Source: Andreesenia angusta
Lineage (GTDB): Bacteria > Bacillota > Clostridia > Tissierellales > Gottschalkiaceae
Assembly (NCBI RefSeq): GCF_001855385.1
Contig: NZ_MKIE01000001.1
Coordinates: 248,001-312,000 of the forward strand
Length of the DNA stretch: 64,000 bases
Direction: 5' to 3'
The notes under the pieces were generated by a model, which was not told the origin of the DNA, searched no databases, and worked only from the letters and a program-made list of their open reading frames with translations. Position 1 is the first letter of the stretch. Each line of letters begins with the position of its first letter. A program made the translations under genes and the position numbers. Below, piece after piece: positions 1 to 7,320 of this stretch.

Positions 1-1
1 G

Positions 2-76
2 GCTTTGAAAGACAATGACTTCGAGCTTGCGAGGACTGTGTGCGAAGAGCTGGAGCCGCTGATTAAGATTTTTTAG
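2..76 (+). CDS. C-terminal end of an unidentified protein (partial)
   Basis: The window opens inside a plus-strand reading frame that closes with TAG at 74-76. Only 24 residues are visible, ending EELEPLIKIF. They are helical and acidic, and the AxxxNDFELA-type pattern resembles the end of a histidine phosphotransfer or other helical bundle domain, but this is too short to assign. A strong bidirectional hairpin follows 30 bases later, so this is the end of its transcription unit. Confidence 0.5.
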   Translation, partial: ALKDNDFELARTVCEELEPLIKIF

Positions 77-106
77 TCTAAAGGCTTTTAGCAACACATA
101 TAAAAA

Positions 107-142
107 CGTCCTGTCTATGAGACAATAATCATAGGCAGGACG
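107..142. terminator. Bidirectional intrinsic terminator
   Basis: A 14-bp stem (107-120 with 129-142, one G-T pair) closes an 8-base loop. A T-rich stretch follows on the plus strand, and a run of five A precedes it (Ts on the minus strand). It separates the plus-strand partial gene from the minus-strand GNAT gene and can serve both. Confidence 0.75.
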
Positions 143-149
143 CTTACTT

Positions 150-749
150 TTAAATACTTTCTTTTTCAAATAACTCATCTTCCTTAAGTATCCTTATGAA
201 TTGCAATAACTCATCTTTCTTGTAATCCTTTTCTATCTTCACAAATCCAAAACTTTCATAAAGTTCTATAAGAAAGGGCACTTCCTTACACTCCAGCATA
301 ACCACTCTTCCACCTAGATAAGTCTGCCCGTTCAAAACCATATTCATACAGTACTGCATGAGATCTTTTCCAGATATCTCGCTTCTATAGCTATCATTTT
401 TACCAATTTGTCCAATCAATATAGCTGGAATTTCAGTTATAACTTCTCCATTTATTTTGGCACTAAACCCGTCAAAGTCTTTAATTTTTCTATTAGATAA
501 ATTGCTTGGAATCTGCAACATCTGAATAGCTATAGTGAAGTAGGCTAATATGTGAAATTTGTCTTCAAAATCACTATAGATTAAAAACGTTCTGCTTTTT
601 CCTAGCTTTTCAAACAGAATAGCTTTGCTTTTCAGGAAACTTTCAATGTCTTCGTCTTTCTTACAAACAAAATCTGATAGAATCTTTTGTATATATGATT
701 CTTCTCCTATTTCCAGCAGAGTTTTTAAAGAGACAATATTTTTTTTAAT
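150..749 (-). CDS. GNAT-family acetyltransferase, probable toxin of a TA pair; start codon abnormal
   Basis: The protein has a GNAT fold signature: a core beta strand ending PAILIGQIGK, the acetyl-CoA loop region, and a C-terminal LIELYESFGF motif typical of TacT/AtaT-like acetyltransferases. The first ATG in this frame is at 521, but that would remove a well-formed N-terminal region (IVSLKTLLEIGEES and on to GYFT-like AYFT) that members of this family normally carry. The frame stays open up to about 787 with no ATG, GTG or TTG before 521. The best-placed initiator is ATT at 747-749, nine bases after a perfect GGGAGG (759-764), giving 199 residues, a usual family length. The N-terminus overlaps the small upstream antitoxin-like gene. 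Alternatives are a -1 frameshift from that gene at an A8 run (739-746), or a pseudogene with a lost start. Family assignment is good; start and function are inference. Confidence 0.6.
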   Translation of the reverse strand: MKKNIVSLKTLLEIGEESYIQKILSDFVCKKDEDIESFLKSKAILFEKLGKSRTFLIYSDFEDKFHILAYFTIAIQMLQIPSNLSNRKIKDFDGFSAKINGEVITEIPAILIGQIGKNDSYRSEISGKDLMQYCMNMVLNGQTYLGGRVVMLECKEVPFLIELYESFGFVKIEKDYKKDELLQFIRILKEDELFEKESI

Positions 750-898
750 CTTTCGGTACCTCCCTCGCTCTTTTCTGCTGAAGCTAAAGATCTATCTATC
801 TTTATGCTGTTCACAGGATTATTGAAAATATCTACAAATGAATCTACAGCTTTTTCTGTATCAAGGGTAAACTTCTTGTCAAATGATGAAGTTGCCAT
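725..898 (-). CDS. Small antitoxin-like protein upstream of the GNAT toxin
   Basis: This 57-residue protein begins MATSSFDKKFTLDTEKAVDSF, the usual opening of the short DNA-binding antitoxin-like proteins encoded directly before GNAT toxins in Firmicutes. It has a strong GAGAGGAGG ribosome site before the ATG at 898. The stop TAA (725-727) lies inside the start region of the GNAT frame, so the two are tightly coupled. The C-terminal tail (LKKILSL) is where toxin neutralisation usually resides in such pairs. A palindrome overlaps the promoter, which fits autoregulation. The gene is too short for a firm family call, so the assignment rests on its opening sequence and position. Confidence 0.6.
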   Translation of the reverse strand: MATSSFDKKFTLDTEKAVDSFVDIFNNPVNSIKIDRSLASAEKSEGGTERLKKILSL

Positions 899-960
899 AC
901 TGATCCTCCTCTCCTAAATGTAATATTTAATAACGATAACCTAGACGCTTCATATAAGTA

Positions 961-980
961 ATTATAGCATATGTATGCTA
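961..980 (-). promoter_or_regulatory. Promoter -10 with overlapping palindromic operator for the GNAT TA pair
   Basis: On the minus strand a TATAAT -10 box occupies 961-966. It overlaps a perfect 7-bp inverted repeat, TAGCATA-tg-TATGCTA, at 965-980. A palindrome over the -10 box of a toxin-antitoxin operon is the usual arrangement for autorepression by the antitoxin. The binding protein is inferred. Confidence 0.5.
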
Positions 981-1085
981 ATTTTAAAATTTAACTGGAG
1001 ATGAATATACTTATGATAACTCTTCCTATCGAATTAACTTGGTCGCTGTATATCTTGAAATCGTCCACAGTACACCCTACTACTA

Positions 1086-1116
1086 TTGATTTTTTGTTTA
1101 TACATAGTATATACTA
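1086..1116 (+). promoter_or_regulatory. mazEF promoter with palindromic operator
   Basis: A -35-like TTGATT (1086-1091) and a -10 TATACT (1110-1115) are separated by 18 bases, 21 bases ahead of mazE. The perfect 12-bp palindrome TAGTATATACTA (1105-1116) covers the -10 box. MazE/AbrB-fold antitoxins bind AT-rich palindromes of this kind, so autoregulation is likely. Confidence 0.55.
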
Positions 1117-1136
1117 AATGAAAGGAGGTCTTTAAA

Positions 1137-1376
1137 ATGCTAGCTAAAATCCAAAAGTGGGGTAACAGTAATGGGATAAGAATTCCAAAATCTGCATTAG
1201 AAACAGTTCATCTTAAAGAGAACGACAAAGTAGAGATAGTGGTCAAAGAAGGTAATATTATAATAATGCCTTTGAAAAAACATAAGACCTTTGAAGAGAG
1301 AATAGCTGGATTCACCGGAGAATATGAATATGAAGAATGGGATACTGGCGAACCTGTCGGCGAGGAGGTGTTCTAG
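1137..1376 (+). CDS. mazE: MazE-type antitoxin (AbrB/SpoVT fold)
   Basis: The 79-residue protein starts with the classic swapped-hairpin AbrB motif (KIQKWGNSNGIRIPKSAL, residues 4-21) that forms the DNA-binding dimer. It ends in an acidic tail (GEYEYEEWDTGEPVGEEVF) expected to occupy the RNA-binding groove of MazF. An ideal AAAGGAGG lies before the ATG. The stop codon TAG overlaps the GTG start of mazF by one base, so the pair is translationally coupled. The role is to neutralise the downstream endoribonuclease and repress the shared promoter. Confidence 0.92.
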   Translation: MLAKIQKWGNSNGIRIPKSALETVHLKENDKVEIVVKEGNIIIMPLKKHKTFEERIAGFTGEYEYEEWDTGEPVGEEVF

Positions 1377-1714
1377 TGGCTTATATACCTAAGCAGGGTG
1401 ATATAGTCTATCTAAACTTCAATCCTCAAGCTGGACATGAACAAGCCAGAACCAGACCCGCTCTAGTTGTCAGCAAAGATGCCTTTAACCAGTTCACCAG
1501 AAAAGCAGCTATATTATGTCCTATAACTAACACTGATAGGGGTCTTCCTTTTCAAGTCAAGCTGGATGAAAGAACTAAAACTACCGGAGTGATATTATGC
1601 GATCAAGTAAAGTCGCTAGATATATCAGCTAGGAATATTTCATTCAAAGAGCAAATTCCCCAAGACATATTAGAAGAGGTTATAGATATTTTAATAGGTT
1701 TTATCGAAGTCTAG
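1376..1714 (+). CDS. mazF: MazF-type mRNA endoribonuclease toxin
   Basis: The 112-residue PemK/MazF-fold protein contains the hallmark GDIVYLNFNPQAGHEQARTR segment, with the basic GHEQxxxRPALVVS signature, and CPITNT followed by a KLDE segment. MazF toxins cleave single-stranded mRNA at short motifs. The chosen start is the GTG at 1376, which has GGAGG six bases upstream and a one-base overlap with mazE. An ATG 39 bases earlier lies within mazE and has no ribosome site. A short hairpin follows the stop. Confidence 0.92.
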   Translation: MAYIPKQGDIVYLNFNPQAGHEQARTRPALVVSKDAFNQFTRKAAILCPITNTDRGLPFQVKLDERTKTTGVILCDQVKSLDISARNISFKEQIPQDILEEVIDILIGFIEV

Positions 1715-1734
1715 CCTGTCGGTTTTGACAGGCT
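1713..1734 (+). terminator. Hairpin between mazF and the HNH gene (weak or attenuating)
   Basis: An 8-bp stem (1713-1720 with 1727-1734) overlaps the mazF stop. No T-run follows; a ribosome site does. It may moderate read-through into the HNH gene or protect mRNA ends, and is not a full terminator. Confidence 0.35.
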
Positions 1735-1754
1735 GCGAGGAGGTGAATAGAATT

Positions 1755-2855
1755 ATGATAGCTCTTCCAAAGTGTCCCGATATAAATTCAAACGTCTTGG
1801 AGAGAATGCTGACAGACGGCCTGACCACAAGCTACAAGCTTTTCTGGTTTCTGGGTGTGTTCAAAGAAGTTGTATCTGGCGAAAAAGTGATTCCATTTAG
1901 AAGAGTCGTGTGCCGAATGATTTCTGACTCATGGTATCCGCTTGTGGAGTACCATTTAAACTTCGGAGTTGTGGACAAGCTATACGACCTGGTAATGCTT
2001 ATACATAGGAAGTATAAAATAGAAAGTAGCGTGAGGGAAAGTGGCTTTCTCGAGTTTCTGGAAAACCTTGAAGATCCTGAAGTGGAAAAATGCATTTCAG
2101 ACCTGTACAAGATGGTTCCCTACAGGCTTGTATCGCCGTTCTTCGCCGAAGCGCTTGCTGGGCTTAAGGACTACAAGAAAAACTTCCTGATTGAATCCCT
2201 TAGCCAGTCAAATAGCGATGTTCTTTATAGGATTGATTCTAAAAACAATACCATAAGTGTAAACGAGCAATGGTTCGAATACCTTAGAGCCAACCAGAAT
2301 ATAGTCTACGGATGGATAAAGTACAAGCTGATATATTTCCTGCAAAGCAGAAATCCGAATGTGCCGGCTATACCATACAAGCTGAGCGCTCCGATTAAAA
2401 GAGACCTGAGCGCCGCCAGAAAGCTCTGGCAGTCTATGAGCCAGCAGTCGCCTTTATGCGACATATACACCGGCGCAGAGCTTAATCCTGAAAACTACGG
2501 CAAGTACGGAAACTTAAGCATAGACCACTTCATTCCCTGGAGCTTTGTGATGCACGACGAACTGTGGAATCTAACTCCGACATTTGCAACTGTAAATAGC
2601 TCAAAAAACAACAAATTGCCTGTACTTGACAGATACTTAGACAACTTCTGCAAAATTCAGTACGAGACATACCGATTTATACTCGGAAATAGCAAGATGA
2701 AAAAACAGCTTGAAAACTACATCCACCTGTCCAGAAGCATCGACCTGTCCAAGGGCATCAACAGGCAGGATTTTTCAAATTCCATAAAGTCCGCCGTCAC
2801 CCCGTTGTTTCAAATTGCATACAACCAGGGCTATGGGATCTGGAATACTGATTGA
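1755..2855 (+). CDS. HNH-endonuclease domain protein
   Basis: The 366-residue protein carries a C-terminal HNH nuclease module: CDIYTG (the zinc-knuckle-like first strand), then IDHFIPWSFV with the catalytic DH pair, then LWNLTPTFATVNSSKNNKLP supplying the closing N and the NxxKxxxLP end. The N-terminal 220 residues are helical and of unknown function, probably target recognition. The ATG at 1755 is preferred because GAGGAGGTG lies just upstream; a frame-compatible ATG at 1725 lacks a site. The gene lies 40 bp after mazF on the same strand and may share its transcript. Such free-standing HNH proteins are common in defence regions. The target is unknown. Confidence 0.75.
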   Translation: MIALPKCPDINSNVLERMLTDGLTTSYKLFWFLGVFKEVVSGEKVIPFRRVVCRMISDSWYPLVEYHLNFGVVDKLYDLVMLIHRKYKIESSVRESGFLEFLENLEDPEVEKCISDLYKMVPYRLVSPFFAEALAGLKDYKKNFLIESLSQSNSDVLYRIDSKNNTISVNEQWFEYLRANQNIVYGWIKYKLIYFLQSRNPNVPAIPYKLSAPIKRDLSAARKLWQSMSQQSPLCDIYTGAELNPENYGKYGNLSIDHFIPWSFVMHDELWNLTPTFATVNSSKNNKLPVLDRYLDNFCKIQYETYRFILGNSKMKKQLENYIHLSRSIDLSKGINRQDFSNSIKSAVTPLFQIAYNQGYGIWNTD

Positions 2856-2861
2856 TAAAAT

Positions 2862-2915
2862 CAAACGACCCGACATGGTCCGCATTGTTAAGAGGCGTGT
2901 CGGGTTCTATATTTT
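2862..2915 (+). terminator. Intrinsic terminator, copy 1 of a dispersed 44-base hairpin element
   Basis: The stem ACCCGACA (2868-2875) pairs with TGTCGGGT (2898-2905), with flanking wobble pairs and a 22-base loop, followed by a T-rich tail. It ends the HNH transcript. Both stem and loop recur almost unchanged at 11,184-11,232. Confidence 0.7.
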
Positions 2916-2939
2916 TCTGGACGACCTTAATTCAATTTT

Positions 2940-3446
2940 TTATTTTACGTATTTATAAATGTCGAACTCTTCATATTTTTCGTCTGCTCTCAAAAATAAC
3001 GGATGATGTGGATGGCCGTATTTTGTCTTTTTCCCAAATGATATCCACCTACAGTTATTTGATTCCACAATCTCCACTATCGCTCTCAAGCTGTCCCAAA
3101 GATATCCTCTTTTTTCTATTAAAGTTCCCCATGCAGCCCAAATGTCGAATTTTCCATTGCATATTGTCTTCCTTATCCATTTGAGATTCTCTTCAAATAT
3201 CTTCTCATTCATATTTAAGTCCATATCATTCGGATTAGTAGCTCTCTGTGGATAGAGGTTTAGCATTATCCAACTGTCATATCCGCTGTTTTTAGCTATT
3301 CTGTCTACAGACTTCATGGTGTTGTCTAAAACCCCCGCTTCTGCTGTGCTGGGATTTACACCAAAGCATAGAAGTGGATTTTTGCCCTCTATTCCCAAAA
3401 CATATCTGCATTTATTGTCTTCGCTGTTTTCATAAATCCATTCCAT
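2940..3446 (-). CDS. DUF1643 family protein
   Basis: This 168-residue protein matches the DUF1643 pattern: LLCFGVNPSTAEA near the N-terminus, then DNTMKSVDRIAKNSGYDSW, the MLNLYPQRATNPNDMD segment, an AAWG strand and the HPHHPLF ending. The family is widespread on prophages and defence islands and its activity is not established; a nucleotide- or uracil-glycosylase-like fold has been suggested. The ATG has GGGAGAG upstream. It converges on the HNH gene across the shared hairpin at 2.9 kb. Confidence 0.8.
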   Translation of the reverse strand: MEWIYENSEDNKCRYVLGIEGKNPLLCFGVNPSTAEAGVLDNTMKSVDRIAKNSGYDSWIMLNLYPQRATNPNDMDLNMNEKIFEENLKWIRKTICNGKFDIWAAWGTLIEKRGYLWDSLRAIVEIVESNNCRWISFGKKTKYGHPHHPLFLRADEKYEEFDIYKYVK

Positions 3447-3552
3447 TAAAGTCTCTCCCTTATTTCATGTTAAATCTATATTCCAGCGACCAGTTTCTTC
3501 CTTGCCTTTTTTATATAAGTCTAAATATTAACCAGTATTATTCAATTTAACT

Positions 3553-4188
3553 CTATCGAATAAAATTAGTAAATATTTTACCTTCTCTTTCTGGCTCTTT
3601 TACTTTATCCTTACTATTTTCAATTACCTTCATAATCCATGCCATATTTTTCCCAAGCACTCTCATGATTTGAGTCCCTTCTTCATCTTTTAATGCTTCA
3701 CCAGGAGCAGTGCCATGAATAACATTCCAATAGTTTGAAGTAGGTATTATCATTTCTGAATAATTAATGTAATTATTTAGTTGGTCAAATGTTGGAATTC
3801 CGCCCGAACGTCGTACAGCAACTACTGATGCTCCTACTTTGTGTCTTAGCATACCGTCATTAACACTTGCAACTAAAAATGTCCTATCTAAAAACGCTTT
3901 CATAGTTCCTCCTATTGCTGAATAGTGTACTGGCGAACCTAGAATAATTCCATCTGATTCTTTCATTCTCTGAATCCAATCGTTAACCTCATCATCCTTG
4001 ATTGCACACTTTTCATTCTTTTGTTTAGAGCAATAGCCACATGCCATACACCCTTTAATTGTTTTATTCCCAACATGGATTATTTCTGTTTCTAATCCTT
4101 CTTTTTCAAGTTCATCTGCAACTATTTTTATCCCATGATAAGTATTCCCTTCTTTCCTAGGACTTCCATTAAACGCCAAAACTTTCAT
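3553..4188 (-). CDS. Flavodoxin-fold NAD(P)H-dependent FMN reductase / iron-sulfur flavoprotein
   Basis: The 211-residue protein begins VLAFNGSPRKEGNTYHGI, the FMN phosphate-binding loop of the flavodoxin-like reductases. A cysteine cluster C-MAC-GYC-x8-C (residues 47-61) is the compact [4Fe-4S] motif of iron-sulfur flavoproteins. GSPVHYSAIGGTMKAFLDR is the flavin-contact loop. These proteins transfer electrons from NAD(P)H or ferredoxin to small acceptors. AAAGGAGG precedes the ATG. The gene lies downstream of an HxlR regulator in the same orientation, the standard pairing in which the regulator senses quinones, aldehydes or disulfide stress. Confidence 0.85.
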   Translation of the reverse strand: MKVLAFNGSPRKEGNTYHGIKIVADELEKEGLETEIIHVGNKTIKGCMACGYCSKQKNEKCAIKDDEVNDWIQRMKESDGIILGSPVHYSAIGGTMKAFLDRTFLVASVNDGMLRHKVGASVVAVRRSGGIPTFDQLNNYINYSEMIIPTSNYWNVIHGTAPGEALKDEEGTQIMRVLGKNMAWIMKVIENSKDKVKEPEREGKIFTNFIR

Positions 4189-4233
4189 TTACTTTTCCTC
4201 CTTTAAATCCTTTTGTAACATACTCAAACCATA

Positions 4234-4243
4234 CAGTATACTG
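4234..4243 (-). promoter_or_regulatory. Palindrome at the flavoprotein promoter
   Basis: The 150-base gap between the HxlR and flavoprotein genes contains the perfect palindrome CAGTATACTG, including a TATACT -10-like box on the minus strand about 45 bases before the flavoprotein start. HxlR-family regulators bind palindromes at this position. The assignment is inferred from placement. Confidence 0.4.
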
Positions 4244-4338
4244 AACTATCAAACAAGTACCCACTTTTTTGTAAGATACCTTACCGAAAAGTTTGAAATA
4301 GGAGATTTGCTTTAGTAGATATATATTATTTTATTTCA

Positions 4339-4686
4339 CTAGCATTGATTATCATTTAATTTATAGTGTTTACTAGCCCATTCTTCTATCATTTTTAACG
4401 CCGGATATAGCCCTTTTCCTTTCTCTGTAAGAAAGTACTCTACCTTTGGTGGTACTTCTGGATAAATCACCTTTTCTATTAAGCCATCTTGCTCTAAACT
4501 CTTCAGCTGTTCATTCAGTACTTTCTGACTTATGCCACATGTTATTCTTTGAAGCTCTAAAAACCTTTTCTCGCCATCTCCAAGGTGACATAATATAACA
4601 GCTTTCCATTTTCCTCTTATAATTTCAAAACCCAAATCTAGTGGACATACGAATTTTTTCTCATTATAATCAATCATAAATTTCAC
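4339..4686 (-). CDS. HxlR-family winged-helix transcriptional regulator
   Basis: The 115-residue protein has the full HxlR signature: CPLDLGFEIIRGKWKAVILCHL (residues 15-36, with the redox-type Cys at the start), the recognition helix GISQKVLNEQLKSLEQDGLIEK, and the wing VPPKVEYFLTEKGKGL. Such regulators act as dimers, often with the N-terminal Cys as sensor. AGGTG lies before the ATG. The 98-base degenerate rlmCD-linked repeat abuts its start, so its native promoter has been replaced or is carried by that repeat. The adjacent flavoprotein is the likely target. Confidence 0.9.
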   Translation of the reverse strand: MKFMIDYNEKKFVCPLDLGFEIIRGKWKAVILCHLGDGEKRFLELQRITCGISQKVLNEQLKSLEQDGLIEKVIYPEVPPKVEYFLTEKGKGLYPALKMIEEWASKHYKLNDNQC

Positions 4687-4687
4687 C

Positions 4688-4785
4688 TACTTCACTGTCT
4701 TAGGGAATATAACCCTTATACCTTCTACCTCAGTCTTTCAACTACTTAAGCCTTATATAGCACCACCACAGTCTCAGCTGTAGAA
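4688..4785. repeat. Degenerate copy of the rlmCD 3' end plus downstream sequence (left island boundary)
   Basis: These 98 bases align, at roughly 80 percent by eye, with 28,262-28,360, which spans the last codons of the rRNA methyltransferase gene and 60 bases beyond. On the minus strand it still encodes AETVVVLYKA-stop (intact gene: VETVVKLYKA-stop), followed by a remnant of the downstream peptide. It is best read as an attachment-site-like duplication bounding the defence island. Confidence 0.6.
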
Positions 4786-4814
4786 TATTCCCAACCTAAT
4801 TTCATTTAACTTAT

Positions 4815-6173
4815 CTATGCTATTTTATTCATAAGCTGATCAATAGTCTTTGATATGAAGCTAGCTAGCTTATCACTGCCTCTCAAAGTTGAATTGTTTT
4901 TCTCATATTCACTTACAACATCCATCGAAATATAAGCAGTCGTTTCATATCCAAATGAAACATGAGCGTAACTTCTATTAGAGTTTTCAAAGCTGTTTTT
5001 AAAGTCTGAATCAAAGCTATTCATATCAATCAAGCCATTATATTTACCTTTCAAAAAAGCCCTTAGTTCAGACCAATCAGTTCTTTTCCATTCCCTAGTT
5101 ATATCATTATACAGCTCTTTGCATTTATCCTTAGAAGCTCCAAAATTATTTTGATAATATCTCTTATCAAAATATTCAGCTATTATTGTCGATTGAAAGT
5201 GAGCTAGACGGAGATAAGGCTCTGTCAATAACTCAAGTTCAAATCCATCTACAGTTAAATTATCTTCATAAACCCAGGATAGGTCATTCGCTGTTTTATT
5301 AAGCAGACAGTGGCTTTGCCACTTTGTATCACCACTCCAAACTGTAATCATAAGCCTTTTGGATCCGTAGTCCATACTAATCTGAGCTTGATTACAAAAA
5401 TCATAATCTAACGGAACTATATACCTGCCTGAGTATTTCTCGGAATCACTTTCATTTTCACAGCAATTTTTAATGAGACTCAATATTCTCTTGTCAATCG
5501 CTGGCTCATTTTCGTACTGAATAGGTATGTCATTAAGCAAAGATATTGGGAACCATTCCTGATAATAATTTTCTAAATGATTTAAATAATGTCCTAAAAT
5601 ACTGTCTTCATTGCTTCCGGAGATATTGTAAACATCCTGTAGTATTGAAATTACTTCCTCCCATGTTCCATCAAGAAGTTCGGTGCTTGGACGATTTCCG
5701 CCCTGCCTGACAACCTCTTCTTCAATGCTTTTTACCTGCTGTTTAAGTTGAAGCCTCGCATCAGCAGCGTTTCTTTTTACTTCAATGACAACTAGAGTGT
5801 CTTTACATCTTATAACTATATCTGTTATCAGACTATTATTATCATCATATTCATTCTCTATCATGTTGATAGGAGATGAAGTTGTCAGAGTTATGCCTAT
5901 TATACTTTGAGGATCTGGGTAACTCTGAACAGTCTTTGTAATTTTCTGCTGAATGCCAATTTGTTTGTCGTTGCTTCTTTGTGGCTTAGAAACTATAGAT
6001 GGAGATTTTTTCTCGAAGCATTTCGCATTAACATAATCAATGAATCTATCTAATACTAAATTGTTCTGATTAAGTAGTATTGCCAGTCCTCTGGATAAAT
6101 TATTTTCTACCGGCAACGAGCCTTTTTGAGTATAATGTTCAAATATATTCAGATGTCTATTGTTATTAAACAT
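4815..6173 (-). CDS. PD-(D/E)XK nuclease-fold protein, uncharacterised
   Basis: The 452-residue protein has a central restriction-endonuclease core: LITDIVIRCKDTLVVIEVKRNAADARLQ (about residues 115-142), with the metal-binding D in TDIV and the ExK in EVKR followed by a glutamine-bearing helix. The rest is not recognised; the C-terminal half contains conserved-looking aromatic stretches (WSGDTKWQSH). It starts at ATG with AGGGGG upstream and follows the 305-residue PD-(D/E)XK gene by 18 bases, so the two are one unit. It is probably a DNA-cleaving effector of the local defence set; no target is known. Confidence 0.6.
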   Translation of the reverse strand: MFNNNRHLNIFEHYTQKGSLPVENNLSRGLAILLNQNNLVLDRFIDYVNAKCFEKKSPSIVSKPQRSNDKQIGIQQKITKTVQSYPDPQSIIGITLTTSSPINMIENEYDDNNSLITDIVIRCKDTLVVIEVKRNAADARLQLKQQVKSIEEEVVRQGGNRPSTELLDGTWEEVISILQDVYNISGSNEDSILGHYLNHLENYYQEWFPISLLNDIPIQYENEPAIDKRILSLIKNCCENESDSEKYSGRYIVPLDYDFCNQAQISMDYGSKRLMITVWSGDTKWQSHCLLNKTANDLSWVYEDNLTVDGFELELLTEPYLRLAHFQSTIIAEYFDKRYYQNNFGASKDKCKELYNDITREWKRTDWSELRAFLKGKYNGLIDMNSFDSDFKNSFENSNRSYAHVSFGYETTAYISMDVVSEYEKNNSTLRGSDKLASFISKTIDQLMNKIA

Positions 6174-6191
6174 AAAGATTCCCCCTGCTAT

Positions 6192-7109
6192 TTATAGCCT
6201 GTTCTGTTTGTAACTCTGTTTTATCAAGCTTATTATGTACTCTAGGTTTTCATCATCGCTAACCTGAACTTCATAGTCACCATTTCCCCAATGTCCTGTA
6301 CTAGATACATCTCTGAACAATCCTTTTGGATCGTCTAGATTATTTTTCTTCAGGTTTATCCACATTTTAATGGCTTTTTTTTGGATACATACATCCACTA
6401 CATTTCTCTTCACTTTAAACGATATGTATCTTTTGACAGGTTTTATTTTTATTTCCTCTGATATATTTAGTATTGCACTTTTGAATTTTTCGTATAACTC
6501 TAAAATTTCATCAGGCATATTAGATAAGTGTTCATCCTCTGTATATACCTTTATTTGCTTGTTCACGTTTTCTATTTCTTTATTTCCCCGAGATATTGTT
6601 TTTATAGATTCCTTGACTCCAGATGTTGATATAAAGTTGAAACTCACCGTTTTATTGGAATAGCGTTTTACCTCCCAAAGCTCTATAGGCAAGTCTTTAA
6701 AATTTGTAGCTTCCATCTGGTATGCAGTGAAAGAAGGTGATATAAATATCGTCTTTGACTGTGACCAGTCTACATCTTCTCTGCCTAAACTATCTCTGCG
6801 ATTTTCATTATATTCCAATATGAAGTCAGCTTTATTGTTAAGCATCACAGATAGGTAAGCATACCCTTGGTCTATTACACTAAACTTCTTGTCGCGCTTG
6901 TACTCTATAATTACAAAAGACTTGCTGGCCCTATCAAAAGCGAGCGTATCAATCCTAAAGTTTCCTATAGAAAATTCAGATGATACAAACTCAAGGTCAA
7001 ACACTTCTTTTAGATTTTTTTCACATAGATTCTGAATATCTTTCTCTAATTTAAACGGGTGGTCGTCTATAAATTCTAATTTATCTTTGTTTAGAAAAAA
7101 CAGCTGCAT
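6192..7109 (-). CDS. PD-(D/E)XK protein with C-terminal DUF5655-like domain
   Basis: The 305-residue protein carries a nuclease core, FRIDTLAFDRASKSFVIIEYKR (residues 51-72), giving the D and ExK catalytic residues, followed by a helix with DQGYAYL. The last 100 residues (KRYISFKVKRNVVDVCIQKK, then GHWGNGDYEVQV) look like the DUF5655 domain often attached to such nucleases. GGAGGG precedes the ATG. It is the first gene of a two-gene unit with the 452-residue nuclease and lies 200 bases after the DUF262 pair. The role is probably DNA degradation in defence or DNA repair. Confidence 0.65.
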   Translation of the reverse strand: MQLFFLNKDKLEFIDDHPFKLEKDIQNLCEKNLKEVFDLEFVSSEFSIGNFRIDTLAFDRASKSFVIIEYKRDKKFSVIDQGYAYLSVMLNNKADFILEYNENRRDSLGREDVDWSQSKTIFISPSFTAYQMEATNFKDLPIELWEVKRYSNKTVSFNFISTSGVKESIKTISRGNKEIENVNKQIKVYTEDEHLSNMPDEILELYEKFKSAILNISEEIKIKPVKRYISFKVKRNVVDVCIQKKAIKMWINLKKNNLDDPKGLFRDVSSTGHWGNGDYEVQVSDDENLEYIISLIKQSYKQNRL

Positions 7110-7176
7110 ATTTTCCCTCCTGATTTTGTATTTGATATTTTCTCGTTGTTTTTTATTTTTAGGAAATTTCCTTAGC

Positions 7177-7320
7177 CTAATACTTTTCTTTTAATTCAGC
7201 AAGTCGCTCAAAAGCTTTAATCATACCGTTTACAGTTCCCCATGCAATTCTTACGTCATCGTCTCTTAAAATTCGTGCATGCTTTGTAAGCGGGTTCTGT
7301 ATTTTTTCTTTAAGCGTTCA
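7177..7320 (-). pseudogene. Orphan C-terminal fragment between the DUF262 and nuclease genes
   Basis: A minus-strand frame ending TAG at 7177 encodes about 43 residues (NPLTKHARILRDDDVRIAWG, then a helical KAFERLAELKEKY end) but has no usable start; a TGA lies just upstream in frame and overlaps the end of the DUF262 gene. The composition is protein-like, so this is probably the tail of a lost gene. I cannot identify it. Confidence 0.35.

Noticed and set aside
1832-2110. Minus-strand ORF inside the HNH gene
   Set aside because: Low-complexity antisense shadow with no ribosome site; the plus-strand frame carries clear HNH motifs.
2867-2907. Hairpin considered as an integron attC site
   Set aside because: No GTTRRRY/RYYYAAC core pair at the ends, and a T-run follows; it reads as a terminator-like repeat.
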